Counted from the stretch's first letter, positions 1-9,093 are shown. The stretch is DNA of 64,000 nt from Pelagibius marinus (GCF_014925385.1 NZ_JACSDK010000005.1:1-64000); one strand, 5' to 3'. Numbers and translations: made by a program. The notes: generated by a model not told the origin, from the sequence alone.

Positions 1-1488
1 CCCGGCTCCGGCGGCCAGGCGCGCTTCCTCGGCACCCTTGGCCTCCTCAGCGGCCTTGGCCTCGGCGGCCAGCCGTTCCTCTTCGGCGGCCTTGGCTTCG
101 GCGGCCAGGCGCGCTTCCTCGGCGGCCTTCGCCTCTTCGACCGCCTGCTGTTGCGACACCTGCTGTTCCGGCACCTGCTCTTCTGCCGGGGCCGGGCCGG
201 AGGCCGGGGCGACCTCGCCGCTGGCCAGTTCCTCTGCCGGGGCCGGCGCCTCGGCAACCGCCGTGGGCTCGGATTCCGCAGCCTGGGGGACCGCCTCCGC
301 GGCCGGCTTCGCCGGCGCAGGCGACGGCGCCTGGGCCACCGGCGCCTGCGGCGCTTGACCGCTCTGGTGCCAGGCGAAATAGCCGCCGGCCGCGATCACC
401 GCAATGCCCGCGGCCATCGCCGGCACCAGCCAGGTCTTCTTACCCTGCGACGCCGCCGCGGGGCGCGACGCCGGCTCGGCGGCCAGCGACGGCTGCGGCG
501 CTGCGGCGGGCGCCGGCGCCGCCGCCGCGGCGGGCTTCTCCGCTTCGGCGGGTTTTCGCTCCCGGGGCTCCCCTTCCCCCGCCCCGCGCAGCTTCTGGTC
601 CAGACCGACCACGTCGCGCATCGACTGCGGGCGGTCGGCGGGATCCGGTTCCAGCATGGAGCCGAGTTCGGGGCGCAGTTCCTCCGGCACCGAACTGAAG
701 TCCGGAATGCGCTTGCGCGCCTCGATGACCGAAACCAGGGATTCGCTGATCTCGCCCATGTTGAGGGCCTTGCCGGTGGCAGAGGTGGCCAGCACCAGCC
801 CCAGGCTGTAGATGTCCGAACGCGCATCGACCTGGCCGCCGTAGAGGCCGATCTGCTCCGGCGAGGCATAAGCGTAGCGCCCGGCGAAGTCGTCGCCGAT
901 GATGGTGGTGGCCGAAGAGTCGGCCAGCTTGGCGATGCCGAAGTCGATGATCTTGGCCTGCGCCAGATCGCCGTTGCCGAGGATGATGTTGTCCGGCGAC
1001 ATGTCGCGGTGGATGACGCCCTTGTCGTGGGCGGCGGCCAGGCCGCGCGCCAGGCGGTCACGCAGATGGCGCACCTCCTCCAGGGTCAGCACCCGGTCCT
1101 CGATGAAGGTAGTAAGCGACGGCCCGTCGACGTACTCCATGACCAGGTAGACCCGGCCTTCCTCGTCGCGCAGCACGCCGTCGTAGCCGACGATGGCGTC
1201 GTCGCGCACGGTGCGCAGAACCGAAGCCTCGCGGCGGAACAGCTCCATGATCTTGTCGTTGTTGGCCAAGTCCGGCCGGACGATCTTGATGGCGTGTTCG
1301 GTGCCGATCTCGGTATGGCGGGTGCGGTAGACCTCGCCCATGCCGCCGCGGGCCAGCAGCGATTCGACCTCGTAGGTGAAGCTGATCAGACTGCCGGGCT
1401 CGAAGATGCCGCCCTGACCGTTGTCGCCCGTCGAGCCAGACCCGAACCGGCTGGTCGATCCGCCACGGCTGTTTGGCTCATCACTCAT
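1..1488 (-). CDS. Membrane serine/threonine protein kinase (C-terminus cut by window edge)
   Basis: Hanks-type kinase that would phosphorylate protein Ser/Thr residues in the cytoplasm. The ATG at 1488 opens a frame that is still open at base 1, so the protein is partial at its C-terminus (496 codons seen). Visible motifs: glycine loop ARGGMGEVY (46-54), Lys68 in HAIKIV, Glu87, HRDMSPDN (160-167), DFG (182-184) and a SPE activation-segment end. The usual Lys two residues after HRD is Ser here, which some bacterial kinases tolerate. One membrane segment lies at about 353-373. It is followed by an Ala/Pro-rich stretch and then TolA-like repeats of E-E-A-R-L-A-A-E-A-K type running off the edge, predicted periplasmic. 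The PP2C phosphatase and the FHA/cyclase gene upstream on the same strand point to a reversible phospho-signalling cluster. The kinase call is firm; substrates are unknown. Confidence 0.93.
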   Translation of the reverse strand, partial: MSDEPNSRGGSTSRFGSGSTGDNGQGGIFEPGSLISFTYEVESLLARGGMGEVYRTRHTEIGTEHAIKIVRPDLANNDKIMELFRREASVLRTVRDDAIVGYDGVLRDEEGRVYLVMEYVDGPSLTTFIEDRVLTLEEVRHLRDRLARGLAAAHDKGVIHRDMSPDNIILGNGDLAQAKIIDFGIAKLADSSATTIIGDDFAGRYAYASPEQIGLYGGQVDARSDIYSLGLVLATSATGKALNMGEISESLVSVIEARKRIPDFSSVPEELRPELGSMLEPDPADRPQSMRDVVGLDQKLRGAGEGEPRERKPAEAEKPAAAAAPAPAAAPQPSLAAEPASRPAAASQGKKTWLVPAMAAGIAVIAAGGYFAWHQSGQAPQAPVAQAPSPAPAKPAAEAVPQAAESEPTAVAEAPAPAEELASGEVAPASGPAPAEEQVPEQQVSQQQAVEEAKAAEEARLAAEAKAAEEERLAAEAKAAEEAKGAEEARLAAGAG

Positions 1489-1660
1489 CTTTGCTGTCCT
1501 ACACGGCGCGGATCGCTTTCCGTCGCCTCGTCAACTCGCGCCTCCCGGGCGCGGGAAATCGCCCCTGGAGCAGTCTTTATCACCTTCGCCCGCCCCCCGG
1601 CCAGCGCCACTTGCCACGGCCTGCCGCCAGGGCCGATGGAGCCCCCGGCAACCGACCTGG

Positions 1661-2458
1661 TCAATGCCCGCCTCCGGCCCGGGGGAACCCGACCAGGACC
1701 ACGGTCACATTGTCGTTCCCGCCGTGCTCCAGGGCCAGCGAAACCAGCTGATCGACGGCCGCCTGGCCCTGGCCGTTCCCCGGGTCGTTCGTGCTCAGAT
1801 GGCCGGACAGAACCTCGGCGATCTCCTCGTCGCAGACCTCGGAGGTCAGGCCGTCACTGCACAGCAGCAGGCCCTGGCCCGGTTCGAGGGAGCCGGAGAC
1901 CTGCTCGGAGTCGGCGGCGGTGCCGTCCGGGCCGCCCAGGACCCGGGTGATGACACTGCGATGGGGATGGTTGCGTGCCTCACTCTCGTCGATCATGCCC
2001 GCATCCAGCAGTTCCTGGATCCGGGAGTGATCGCGCGAGACGCGTCGCAGCCCATCCCCCCAGACATAGGCCCGGGCGTCGCCGACCCAGGCAATGGTGT
2101 AGTCGCGCCCGTTGAACTGCGCGGCGACCACCGTCGAGCCCATGCCCGGCTTGCCGCGCCCGGAGGCGGCGGCGTCCAGGATAGAGCGGTTCGCCTCGGC
2201 AATTGCCTGCGGCAGATCGGCGCCCTGTTCGACGGCGCGGGGGACCACTTCGACGACGATGGCACTGGCCACCTCGCCCGCGGCGGCGCCGCCCATGCCG
2301 TCGGCGACGATCCAGAGGCCGAGGTCCTCGCGCGCGGCGAAGCTGTCCTCGTTGTGGCGGCGGACCCGTCCGACATTGCTCTGCAAGCCAAGGGTCGCGG
2401 CAGCATTCGAGGCCGCTGCCGAATCGGCATTTTCCTGGCCATTGCCGTTTTGCAGCAT
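1661..2458 (-). CDS. PP2C-family serine/threonine protein phosphatase
   Basis: Metal-dependent (PPM/PP2C) phosphatase of 265 aa, expected to remove phosphate from Ser/Thr proteins in the cytoplasm. The family signature is complete: RRHNEDS near residues 33-39, VADGMGG at 51-57 (metal-binding Asp/Gly), GSTVV in the middle, CSDGLT and the C-terminal GGNDNVTVV. There is no signal peptide or membrane segment. The length is typical of the minimal bacterial enzyme (PppA/Stp type). It lies 172 bp upstream of the kinase and 121 bp downstream of the cyclase/FHA gene, all on one strand. Opposing the neighbouring kinase is the simplest role and is an inference from position. PpkA/PppA/Fha trios regulate type VI secretion in other bacteria, but no secretion gene is visible here. 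Confidence 0.95.
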   Translation of the reverse strand: MLQNGNGQENADSAAASNAAATLGLQSNVGRVRRHNEDSFAAREDLGLWIVADGMGGAAAGEVASAIVVEVVPRAVEQGADLPQAIAEANRSILDAAASGRGKPGMGSTVVAAQFNGRDYTIAWVGDARAYVWGDGLRRVSRDHSRIQELLDAGMIDESEARNHPHRSVITRVLGGPDGTAADSEQVSGSLEPGQGLLLCSDGLTSEVCDEEIAEVLSGHLSTNDPGNGQGQAAVDQLVSLALEHGGNDNVTVVLVGFPRAGGGH

Positions 2459-2579
2459 CAGCTCCCCGCTTCACTTCTTCGGCCGCGGCGATTCTTTGCG
2501 TCGCCGCCGGCGGCCTTCGCCCTTCTCCACATCGCTGCCCGCCGGGCCTGAACCCCGGGAAGCGACACAATCAACACGT

Positions 2580-3473
2580 CTACGGCAACTTGAAGGCTAT
2601 GCCGTCTTCCTCTGCAAGCTCCGGCTCGCGACCGAGAAAGATGGTCCCCTTGCCGATGAGCTGCACCATTTCGCGCTTCACAAAGACCACCTCTCCCTCC
2701 GCATTGCGGACATAGGTGCCGTTGGTGCTGTGGTCCTTCAGGAAGACCTTGCCGCGAACCGCCTGAATGGTGGCGTGACGCCGCGAGGCGTAGGTGCTCT
2801 CGGTCACCAGGTCGCAGATGTCCTGGCGCCCGATCACGAACTCGGGCATCGGCTCTTCCAGGGTGAAGCTCTTGTCGCGATAGCGCAGGTCGAGGCGCAG
2901 CACCTCGCTTTCCGCCGACACCAGCGGAGAGCGGATCACGGTGACGTTCTCGTCCTCGGAAATGATCATGTAGACGCCGACCGGCTCCTTCTTGCCCTTC
3001 ATCGAGGCCTTGTCCAGCCAGCGCGTCGCCGCGCGCAGCGCCGGCGAGAGGCGAACCACCGTGTCCTCGGTAACCAGGATCTCGCCGGCCTTGGCCAGGT
3101 CGGTGACGCGGGCGGCAACGTTGACGGTATCGCCGTAGAAGTCGCCGGCGTGCTCGATGACCGGCCCGAAGTGGAACCCGGCATGGATCGAGACCTCGGT
3201 GCGCTTCTGCGCGTCTCGCATCAGGGTTGCGGCACGGAAGGCCTCGTCCGGGGTGGCGAAGACGCACATCACCCCGTCGCCGGAGGTCTTCACCGTCCGC
3301 CCGCCGGCAAGGCCGGCCTGGGCATCGAGAACCGTCAGGCACTCGGCGGTCAGCCGGTGCGCCGTCTCGTCGCCGTGAACCTCGTACAGCTTGGTGCTGC
3401 CGTCGATGTCGGCAAAAAGAACGGCTAGGTTCTGGCTGTCCTTGGCGTCCTTATCAAAGGGGCCTTCGCTCAT
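2580..3473 (-). CDS. Class III adenylate/guanylate cyclase domain fused to an FHA domain
   Basis: A 297-aa two-domain protein. Residues about 14-170 are a class III nucleotide cyclase: metal-binding Asp22 in LFADIDGS and Asp66 in SGDGV, and transition-state Asn118/Arg122 in NVAAR, so it looks catalytically competent. Residues about 190-285 are a forkhead-associated domain: IGR at 214-216, Ser230/His233 in SRRH, and Asn251 in STNGTYV, all positions that read phosphothreonine. There is no membrane segment or signal peptide. It is the first gene of the cyclase/PP2C/kinase run. Binding of the FHA domain to a protein phosphorylated by the neighbouring kinase is a natural hypothesis that would couple phosphorylation to cyclic nucleotide synthesis. 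Whether the product is cAMP or cGMP cannot be told from the sequence. Confidence 0.92.
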   Translation of the reverse strand: MSEGPFDKDAKDSQNLAVLFADIDGSTKLYEVHGDETAHRLTAECLTVLDAQAGLAGGRTVKTSGDGVMCVFATPDEAFRAATLMRDAQKRTEVSIHAGFHFGPVIEHAGDFYGDTVNVAARVTDLAKAGEILVTEDTVVRLSPALRAATRWLDKASMKGKKEPVGVYMIISEDENVTVIRSPLVSAESEVLRLDLRYRDKSFTLEEPMPEFVIGRQDICDLVTESTYASRRHATIQAVRGKVFLKDHSTNGTYVRNAEGEVVFVKREMVQLIGKGTIFLGREPELAEEDGIAFKLP

Positions 3474-3611
3474 GGCGTCATTTTCACCGGAAATAGTCCG
3501 ACCTGCTTGGGGCCGCTGTCCACGTCACTATCTATCAAATCGAACGGGCGCTGTGGACATTTTTTCACGTCCCCGCAAGGCTTTGCCGGAACCTTGGCTC
3601 ACCTAAAACGG

Positions 3612-4220
3612 CTACCAGCCGCCTCTTTGCAACCACAAATCAACCTGTTCCAGTCGGTCATGCCCCCAGAACGGCTCGCCATCAACGACGATTAGGGGGG
3701 ACCCGAAAACGCCTTTGGAGATGGCGGCGTCTACTTCTTTCCTCAGGCGCTCTTTTACCGCCGAGTCGTTGAGTGCGGCGGTGAGTTTTTCGCCATCAAC
3801 GCCCAGGGAACCGGCCAGCGCCACCACCGAAGCGGCGGAATCGACCGCCCGCCCTTCGGCGAAGGCCTCCCGGTAGAGCGCCTTGGCCAGGGCCACCGCC
3901 TTCTCCGGGTCCTGGTCCTGGTCCTGCAACCAATAGAAGGCCCGGCAGGCGGCCACCGACATGAAGGGAAACTTTTCCGGCACCTGAAAGGAAATGCCCA
4001 GCAGACGGGCCGAGCGCTCCATGTCGCGCCGCGCGTAGTCGCCCTTCAGCGGGATGTTCAGCAACGGCTGGCTGCCTGTCTGGGGGAAGACCGCGCCCAG
4101 CAGGATCGGCCGCCAAGCCACCTCGCGGCCATGCTTGGCGGCCAGGTCCTCGATCTGCTCGGCGGCGAGATAGCCGTAGGGACTGGAGAAGTCGAAATAG
4201 AAATCGATGGCAGCGCTCAT
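3612..4220 (-). CDS. 2-hydroxychromene-2-carboxylate isomerase / kappa-class GST (DsbA-like fold)
   Basis: A 202-aa thioredoxin-fold protein of the DsbA/kappa-GST family. The N-terminal FYFDFSSPYGYLAAEQ carries the catalytic Ser of glutathione-dependent isomerases where thioredoxins have CxxC. The C-terminal GVFGSPLIVVDGEPFWGHDR is the family signature. The family isomerises hydroxychromene carboxylates in naphthalene breakdown, but most alphaproteobacterial copies have unknown substrates. No aromatic-degradation genes are seen nearby, so the catabolic role is unproven. It is probably a cytoplasmic glutathione-linked enzyme. It is separated by 138 bp from the cyclase gene downstream and is likely transcribed alone. 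Confidence 0.88.
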   Translation of the reverse strand: MSAAIDFYFDFSSPYGYLAAEQIEDLAAKHGREVAWRPILLGAVFPQTGSQPLLNIPLKGDYARRDMERSARLLGISFQVPEKFPFMSVAACRAFYWLQDQDQDPEKAVALAKALYREAFAEGRAVDSAASVVALAGSLGVDGEKLTAALNDSAVKERLRKEVDAAISKGVFGSPLIVVDGEPFWGHDRLEQVDLWLQRGGW

Positions 4221-4284
4221 GCGAATCCGAGCCTCGTTGTCAGGTCAGCTTGAAATGAAAGGCGGACAAATCGGCTGTGCACTA

Positions 4285-4950
4285 TCAACCGCTGCAACCG
4301 CCGCCACAACCTCCCCCGTCGCCGCCACCGCCATCACCACCTCCGCCGCCGTCATTGGAGCCGTTACAGGCACCGCCGCCGCAGCCGACCGAGCTGCAAC
4401 CGCCCCCCAGGGCCGCCGCACTTCGGCTCATCGACTGCCCGGCCTCCAGCCGCGCCATGGACTTGACGTGGCGCGCCTTGAGGTCGGCCGCCGAGGAAGG
4501 CAGCTTGACTTTCGACACCTGCGGCAAAGGCCAGAGATCGTCCGGCGGCGCTTCGCCGAAGACCACCTTGTAGTCGATGAGAAACTGCAAATAGCGGGCC
4601 CGCCAACCCGCGCCCTGCCGTGTCCGCCCCGGATGGTGATGCAGGAACTTGCCGGCATGCCGTTCGCAGAAATCCTGATAAAGCTGGGTGTGGAGCACGA
4701 AGTGGTGCCACAGTTCGTCGACCGGGCCGTACATCCCGTAGTCGCCACGCCCGCTGTGCGCCACCATCATGAGAAAGCGGGCAAGTTCCCGCCACACGCG
4801 CCGGGACTCGATCGGCCCCAACCGCTGTTCCGCGTCGAAGCGGTCGAGGACCGGCTGAATCTTGAAATCAACAGCGGCTGTCGCCGCCGACACCACAGTG
4901 TCGCGCGCGCCGACGATCTCGTTTTGATTTCCCGAGAACAGGCTCAGCAT
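4285..4950 (-). CDS. Glycine-rich domain protein with a Gly/Cys C-terminal tail
   Basis: Function unknown. About 180 residues form a helical domain containing VDELWHHFVLHT and LYQDFCE, resembling the globular part of proteins named glycine-rich domain-containing. The last 40 residues are almost pure Gly with five Cys and several Asp, in GGGC and GGGDGGGC patterns. Similar tails occur in this loosely defined family. The ATG at 4950 is preferred because GGAGG sits 5 nt before it; an ATG at 4962 would add four residues. There is no signal peptide. The His, Cys and Asp content could mean metal binding or surface assembly; both are guesses. No modification enzyme is adjacent, so a peptide natural-product role is unsupported. 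Confidence 0.75.
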   Translation of the reverse strand: MLSLFSGNQNEIVGARDTVVSAATAAVDFKIQPVLDRFDAEQRLGPIESRRVWRELARFLMMVAHSGRGDYGMYGPVDELWHHFVLHTQLYQDFCERHAGKFLHHHPGRTRQGAGWRARYLQFLIDYKVVFGEAPPDDLWPLPQVSKVKLPSSAADLKARHVKSMARLEAGQSMSRSAAALGGGCSSVGCGGGACNGSNDGGGGGDGGGGDGGGCGGGCSG

Positions 4951-5045
4951 CGCTCCCTCCAACTGCGGAAAACGAAGCAGAACACACGCAGCGCGTCAAT
5001 CTCAAGAATACAATTCGCGTTGACCGCTTCTGCTGATCGCCCGCT

Positions 5046-6182
5046 TCAGTCGGCAGTGATCTGCCGGGCGATGACGAGACGCTGAATGTCGGAGGTGCCT
5101 TCGTAGATCTGGCAGACGCGGACATCGCGGTAGATGCGCTCCACCGGGAAGTCGCTCAGATAGCCGTAGCCGCCGTGGATCTGGATGGCGTCGGAACAGA
5201 CCTTCTCCGCCATCTCGGAAGCCTGAAGCTTGGCCATGGCCGCTTCCTTGAGGCAGGGCCTGCCGGCATCCCGCAGCGCGGCCGCGTGCAGGACCATCAG
5301 CTCGGCGCCTTGAATCTGCGTCGCCATGTCGGCGAGGCGGAAGGCGACGGCCTGGTGCTCGAGGATCGGCTTGCCGAAGCTCCGGCGCTCGCGCGCATAG
5401 GCCAGCGCCGCTTCGAAGGCGGCGCGCGCCATGCCCACCGACTGCGCTGCGATGCCGATGCGCCCGCCTTCCAGGTTGGAGAGCGCGATCTTGTAACCCT
5501 GCCCCTCCTCGCCCAGCAGCAGGTCCGGGGTCAGGCGCAGGTCATCGAAAACGATCTGGCAGGTGTCGGACGAGCGCTGGCCGAGTTTCTTCTCCACCGA
5601 GGCGACGCGATAGCCGGGCGTATCCGTCGGCACGATGAAGGCGCTGATGCCGTGCTTGCCCTTGTCGGGGTCGGTCACCGCGAAGACGATGGCGACGTCG
5701 CCGTTCTGGCCGGAGGTGATGAACTGCTTCACCCCGTTCAGCACATAGTGATTACCGTCGCGTTCGGCCCGCGTCTTGATCGCGGCGGCGTCGGATCCGG
5801 CCTGCGGCTCGGTCAGGCAGAAGGCGCCCAGCATCTCGCCGCGCGCCATGGGCTTCAGGAAGCGCTCCTTCTGTTCCGCCGAGCCGAACTTCTGGACCGG
5901 CATGCAGCCGACGGAGTTGTGCACCGACATGATGGTCGAGCAGGCGCCGTCACCCGCCGCCACCTCGATCAAGGACAGCGCATAGGACACGTGGTCCGCG
6001 CCGGCGCCGTCGAATTCAGGCGCCACCAGCATGCCGAGGAAACCGAGCTCGCCCATGGCCGCGACGGCTTCCTTGGGAAAGCGCGACTCACGGTCCCACT
6101 CCGCCGCCTTGGGCGCCAGCTGTTCCTGCGCAAACTGGCGGGCGGTCTCGCGGATCAGGCTCTGTTCTTCGGTCAGCAGCAT
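5046..6182 (-). CDS. Acyl-CoA dehydrogenase, short/branched-chain type
   Basis: A 378-aa FAD flavoprotein that oxidises acyl-CoA to enoyl-CoA and passes electrons to ETF. It starts [18 protein letters not shown]; the in-frame extension up to 6458 has Arg/Ser-rich shadow composition, and GAAGGG lies upstream of the ATG at 6182. Signatures: [15 protein letters not shown] (FAD/substrate loop), QIHGGYGY, and YEGTSDIQ holding the catalytic Glu in the short- and medium-chain position. The length is standard. Isovaleryl-CoA dehydrogenase is encoded 1.7 kb upstream on the same strand, and propionyl-CoA carboxylase lies farther along, so branched-chain amino acid or fatty acid catabolism fits. The exact chain-length preference is not decidable. 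Confidence 0.94.
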   Translation of the reverse strand: MLLTEEQSLIRETARQFAQEQLAPKAAEWDRESRFPKEAVAAMGELGFLGMLVAPEFDGAGADHVSYALSLIEVAAGDGACSTIMSVHNSVGCMPVQKFGSAEQKERFLKPMARGEMLGAFCLTEPQAGSDAAAIKTRAERDGNHYVLNGVKQFITSGQNGDVAIVFAVTDPDKGKHGISAFIVPTDTPGYRVASVEKKLGQRSSDTCQIVFDDLRLTPDLLLGEEGQGYKIALSNLEGGRIGIAAQSVGMARAAFEAALAYARERRSFGKPILEHQAVAFRLADMATQIQGAELMVLHAAALRDAGRPCLKEAAMAKLQASEMAEKVCSDAIQIHGGYGYLSDFPVERIYRDVRVCQIYEGTSDIQRLVIARQITAD

Positions 6183-6201
6183 GGCTCGGCCCTTCCCCGC
6201 T

Positions 6202-6699
6202 TCAGGCGCAGGGCTCCACCTGGCGCACCAGGGCGCCTCGGTCGATCGGCTGTCCCGCCGCGTCGAAGGGAGCTTTGAAGGTGAAGGCTTCCGACGTCGG
6301 CCCCTTGTGGTCCAGGATCGCCAGGCGGCGCATTCCCTCCGCCGCGCTCGGCAGTTCGCCGGCAGGCAGCCACCACAACGCCATGAAGGCGCCGGTCGGC
6401 TTCTCGAACCACTGGCGGCGCTGCGCCATGACCTGCAGATGGTCGGAACGGTAGACATAGGCGAAGAGCGCTTCGAGGTCTTCCCAGACCGACATGTTGA
6501 CGATCAGCTTCGGATCGTCGGAGACCTGGATGTCAGTGGCGTTGCCGCTGTCGCTCTGCAGGCGCCAGACGAAACCCGGGCTGCCGTCGGCAAGGGCGTT
6601 GATGTCGTCGAGACGCTCGACGAAGCCCGCGAGCCTGGGGTCGTCCAGCGGCGCCAGCGCCCGCGCCACATTGATCTGCGCCAAATGAAACCGGCTCAT
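6202..6699 (-). CDS. DUF3291 domain-containing protein
   Basis: A 165-aa protein of the DUF3291 family, related to antibiotic-biosynthesis-monooxygenase-like ferredoxin folds. It begins [17 protein letters not shown] and contains [26 protein letters not shown], and the conserved ending [14 protein letters not shown]. No catalytic residue is established for this family. It has no membrane segment. Only 19 bp separate its end from the start of the downstream acyl-CoA dehydrogenase, so the two are probably cotranscribed. Family assignment is confident; function is unknown. Confidence 0.85.
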   Translation of the reverse strand: MSRFHLAQINVARALAPLDDPRLAGFVERLDDINALADGSPGFVWRLQSDSGNATDIQVSDDPKLIVNMSVWEDLEALFAYVYRSDHLQVMAQRRQWFEKPTGAFMALWWLPAGELPSAAEGMRRLAILDHKGPTSEAFTFKAPFDAAGQPIDRGALVRQVEPCA

Positions 6700-6747
6700 C
6701 GCGCCGTCTCCTCTTTGTTTGCTTTCTTGCCTCGATGCGATGGCCTT

Positions 6748-7428
6748 CTACCACGGCAACGCGGTGCCGTCATAGTTGTAGAACTTGCCGTTGTCGGCAG
6801 TGGAAAGGCCGGCGATGACCTTCCGCATGCCGGCGACCGCCTCCACCGGCGCGATGTCGGCGCCCTCGCCGCCCATGTCGGTCTGCACCCAGCCGGGGTG
6901 GAAGGAGACGACCGTGAAGCCGCGTTCGCCCAGGTCGTTCGACAGCGTCTTGGTGACCATGTTCAGCGCAGCTTTGGAGCTGCGGTAGATGTAGGAGCCG
7001 CCGGAACTGTTGTTGCCGATCGAGCCCATGACGCTGGAGATGTTGACGACGGTCTTGCCTTCGCCCTGTTCGAGCAGGCCGACGAAACGTTCCACCATGC
7101 GCAGCGGCGCCAGGGTGTTCACCTGCAGGACGTTCAGCCATTCTTCGTAGTCGGTTTCACCGAAACCGGTGCGCGGACCATAGACGCCGGCGTTGTTGAT
7201 CAGCAGGTCGATCGGCTGCTCCGCCAGCTCGCGCGCCAGGCTGGCCACCTTCAGCCCGTTGGTGACATCCAGCTTGTGGCAGATCACATTGCCATCAAGG
7301 GCGCGCAATTTTTTCGATTTTTCGGCGTTGCGCGCGCAGGCGTGGACGCGCCAGCCGTCCGCCGCAAATGTCTTCACAAACTCAAACCCGATGCCGCGGT
7401 TGGCGCCGGTAATCAGAACTGTCGGCAA
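6748..7428 (-). CDS. Short-chain dehydrogenase/reductase (SDR), TTG start
   Basis: Classical SDR of about 226 aa: TGANRGIG nucleotide-binding loop at the N-terminus, NNAGVYG, the catalytic Ser, and YRSSK (YxxxK). The end FHPGWVQTDMGG is typical of the C-factor/carbonyl-reductase-like subgroup, usually NADPH-dependent. The start is an interpretation: TTG at 7428 has AGGGAG six bases upstream and places the Rossmann strand at residue 4, while an in-frame GTG at 7449 would lie across that ribosome site. It is 48 bp upstream of the DUF3291 gene and may lead a small SDR/DUF3291/acyl-CoA dehydrogenase transcript. The substrate is unknown. Confidence 0.88.
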   Translation of the reverse strand: MPTVLITGANRGIGFEFVKTFAADGWRVHACARNAEKSKKLRALDGNVICHKLDVTNGLKVASLARELAEQPIDLLINNAGVYGPRTGFGETDYEEWLNVLQVNTLAPLRMVERFVGLLEQGEGKTVVNISSVMGSIGNNSSGGSYIYRSSKAALNMVTKTLSNDLGERGFTVVSFHPGWVQTDMGGEGADIAPVEAVAGMRKVIAGLSTADNGKFYNYDGTALPW

Positions 7429-7522
7429 TACTTTCTCCCTAACAGGCACCGCCGCCTTGCCGGAGCATCAGCGGCGGCCAAAGAAGAGTCCGAAGTGGCG
7501 CGACGGACCCTGGATATCGACC

Positions 7523-7714
7523 TCAGGCGACAGCGGGCGGCGCCGCGCGCCGCGGCCGGGCGACCAGTTCGCCGCCGCAGTTGGGACAGCGGCGCGCCAT
7601 CGCCTCGGCGCAGGTTGCGCAGAAGGTACATTCGAAACTGCAGATCCAAGCTTCCCCGTCCAGGGCGAGACCGATCTCGCATCGCTCGCAGGCGGGTTTC
7701 ATCTGCAAGGCCAT
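7523..7714 (-). CDS. DUF1272 small zinc-ribbon protein
   Basis: A 63-aa protein starting MALQMKPACERCE at the ATG preceded by AAGGGAGAG. It has eight cysteines arranged as CERC, C, C, CATC and CPNC, with GGELVARP after them. This is the DUF1272 family of small treble-clef or ribbon proteins likely to bind two zinc ions. It is soluble and has no other domain. Function is unknown. The 206 bp upstream up to the isovaleryl-CoA dehydrogenase contain no other gene that I can support. Confidence 0.85.
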   Translation of the reverse strand: MALQMKPACERCEIGLALDGEAWICSFECTFCATCAEAMARRCPNCGGELVARPRRAAPPAVA

Positions 7715-7920
7715 CCGCTCTCCCTTGGGCCGTACCTTTGCGGCATAGAGAACATCACTTGACCCGCCGAGACAACACCCCAGGGCGCCTCTCTGCAACA
7801 GACTGAAATCTCTACGTAATACGCGACAAGGGCGGGTAGTCGGCGGGGACTCCGCTTGCAGGCTCAATCCCCTGGCCTCCCGGCCGGCGGGAACAATAAT
7901 GAACCGCAAGTCTTGCGCCG

Positions 7921-9093
7921 CTACTTTGTTTCGTTGAACAGCTCGCGGCCGATCAGCATGCGGCGGATCTCGCTGGTGCCGGCGCCGATCTCGTACAGCT
8001 TCGCGTCGCGCAGCAGGCGCCCGGCGGGGTACTCGTTGATGTAGCCGTTGCCGCCCAGGGTCTGGATGGTTTCCAGCGCCATCCAGGTCGCCTTCTCCGC
8101 GGCGTAGAGGATCGCTCCGGCCGCGTCCTTGCGCGTCGTCTCGCCGCGATCACAGGCCTTGGCCACGGCGTAGACGTAGGCCTTGCAGGCGTTCATCGTC
8201 GTGTACATGTCGGCGATCTTGCCCTGGATGAGCTGGAACTCGCCGATCGGCTGGCCGAATTGTTTGCGCTCGTGGATATAGGGCACCGCCAGGTCCATGC
8301 AGGCCTGCATGATGCCCAGCGGACCGGCGGCCAGCACCAGGCGCTCGTAGTCGAGGCCGGACATCAGCACCTTGATGCCTCTGTTCAACTCACCGAGCAG
8401 GTTTTCCTCCGGCACCTCGCAGTCCTCGAAGACCAGCTCGCCGGTGGGCGAGCCGCGCATGCCCAGCTTGTCCAGCTTCTGGGCGACGGAGAATCCCTTG
8501 AAGTCCTTCTCGACGATGAAGGCGGTGATGCCGCGCGACCCGGCCTCCGGATCGGTCTTGGCATAGACCACCAGGGTGTCGGCCTCCGTGCAGTTGGTGA
8601 TCCACATCTTGGAACCGTTCAAGACAAAGCGGTCGCCCTTCTTGTCGGCGCGGGTGCGCATGCCGACCACGTCGGAGCCGGCGCCCGGCTCGCTCATCGC
8701 CAGGGCACCGACCTGCTCGCCGGAAATCAGCCCCGGCAGGTAGCGGCGCTTCTGCTCGTCACTGCCGTTGCGGCGGATCTGGTTGACACAGAGATTGGAA
8801 TGCGCGCCGTAGCTGAGCCCGATGCTGGCCGAGGCGCGGCTCACCTCCTCCATGGCCACGCAGTGTTCCAGATAACCCATGCCGGCGCCGCCGTAGTCCT
8901 CCTCCACGGTCAGGCCGTGCAGACCCAGCGCGCCCATCTTCGGCCAGAGCTGGCGCGGGAAAGCATCCGTGCGGTCGATCTCTTCGGCGAGCGGCGCGAT
9001 CTCCTCCGAGGCGAAGCTCATCACCGAGTCGCGCAGCATGTCGGCGGTCTCGCCCAGGTCGAAGTTCAGACTGGGCATCTGGTTGAGGCTCAT
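7921..9093 (-). CDS. ivd: Isovaleryl-CoA dehydrogenase
   Basis: A 390-aa acyl-CoA dehydrogenase matching the isovaleryl-CoA type, which converts isovaleryl-CoA to 3-methylcrotonyl-CoA in leucine breakdown. The diagnostic feature is the catalytic Glu in [15 protein letters not shown] (helix G) rather than at the usual YEGT site, where this protein has [12 protein letters not shown]. Other signatures: [40 protein letters not shown] and [17 protein letters not shown]. The ATG at 9093 gives the family-standard N-terminus [15 protein letters not shown]; the longer in-frame extension is a shadow. The usual partners (MCC carboxylase, HMG-CoA lyase) are not adjacent, so the leucine pathway is dispersed in this genome. 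Confidence 0.95.
   Translation of the reverse strand: MSLNQMPSLNFDLGETADMLRDSVMSFASEEIAPLAEEIDRTDAFPRQLWPKMGALGLHGLTVEEDYGGAGMGYLEHCVAMEEVSRASASIGLSYGAHSNLCVNQIRRNGSDEQKRRYLPGLISGEQVGALAMSEPGAGSDVVGMRTRADKKGDRFVLNGSKMWITNCTEADTLVVYAKTDPEAGSRGITAFIVEKDFKGFSVAQKLDKLGMRGSPTGELVFEDCEVPEENLLGELNRGIKVLMSGLDYERLVLAAGPLGIMQACMDLAVPYIHERKQFGQPIGEFQLIQGKIADMYTTMNACKAYVYAVAKACDRGETTRKDAAGAILYAAEKATWMALETIQTLGGNGYINEYPAGRLLRDAKLYEIGAGTSEIRRMLIGRELFNETK

Noticed and set aside
1-150. Tandem DNA repeats at the left edge considered as a satellite or CRISPR-like array
   Set aside because: They are in frame with the kinase and encode TolA-like repeats; there are no unique spacers.
1-3473. Type VI secretion locus
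   Set aside because: The kinase, PP2C and FHA trio is compatible, but no secretion gene is in the window, so the claim is not made.
5046-6458. Upstream extension of the acyl-CoA dehydrogenase to 470 aa
   Set aside because: The first 92 codons overlap the DUF3291 gene in another frame, are Arg/Ser rich, and the family N-terminus begins at 6182.
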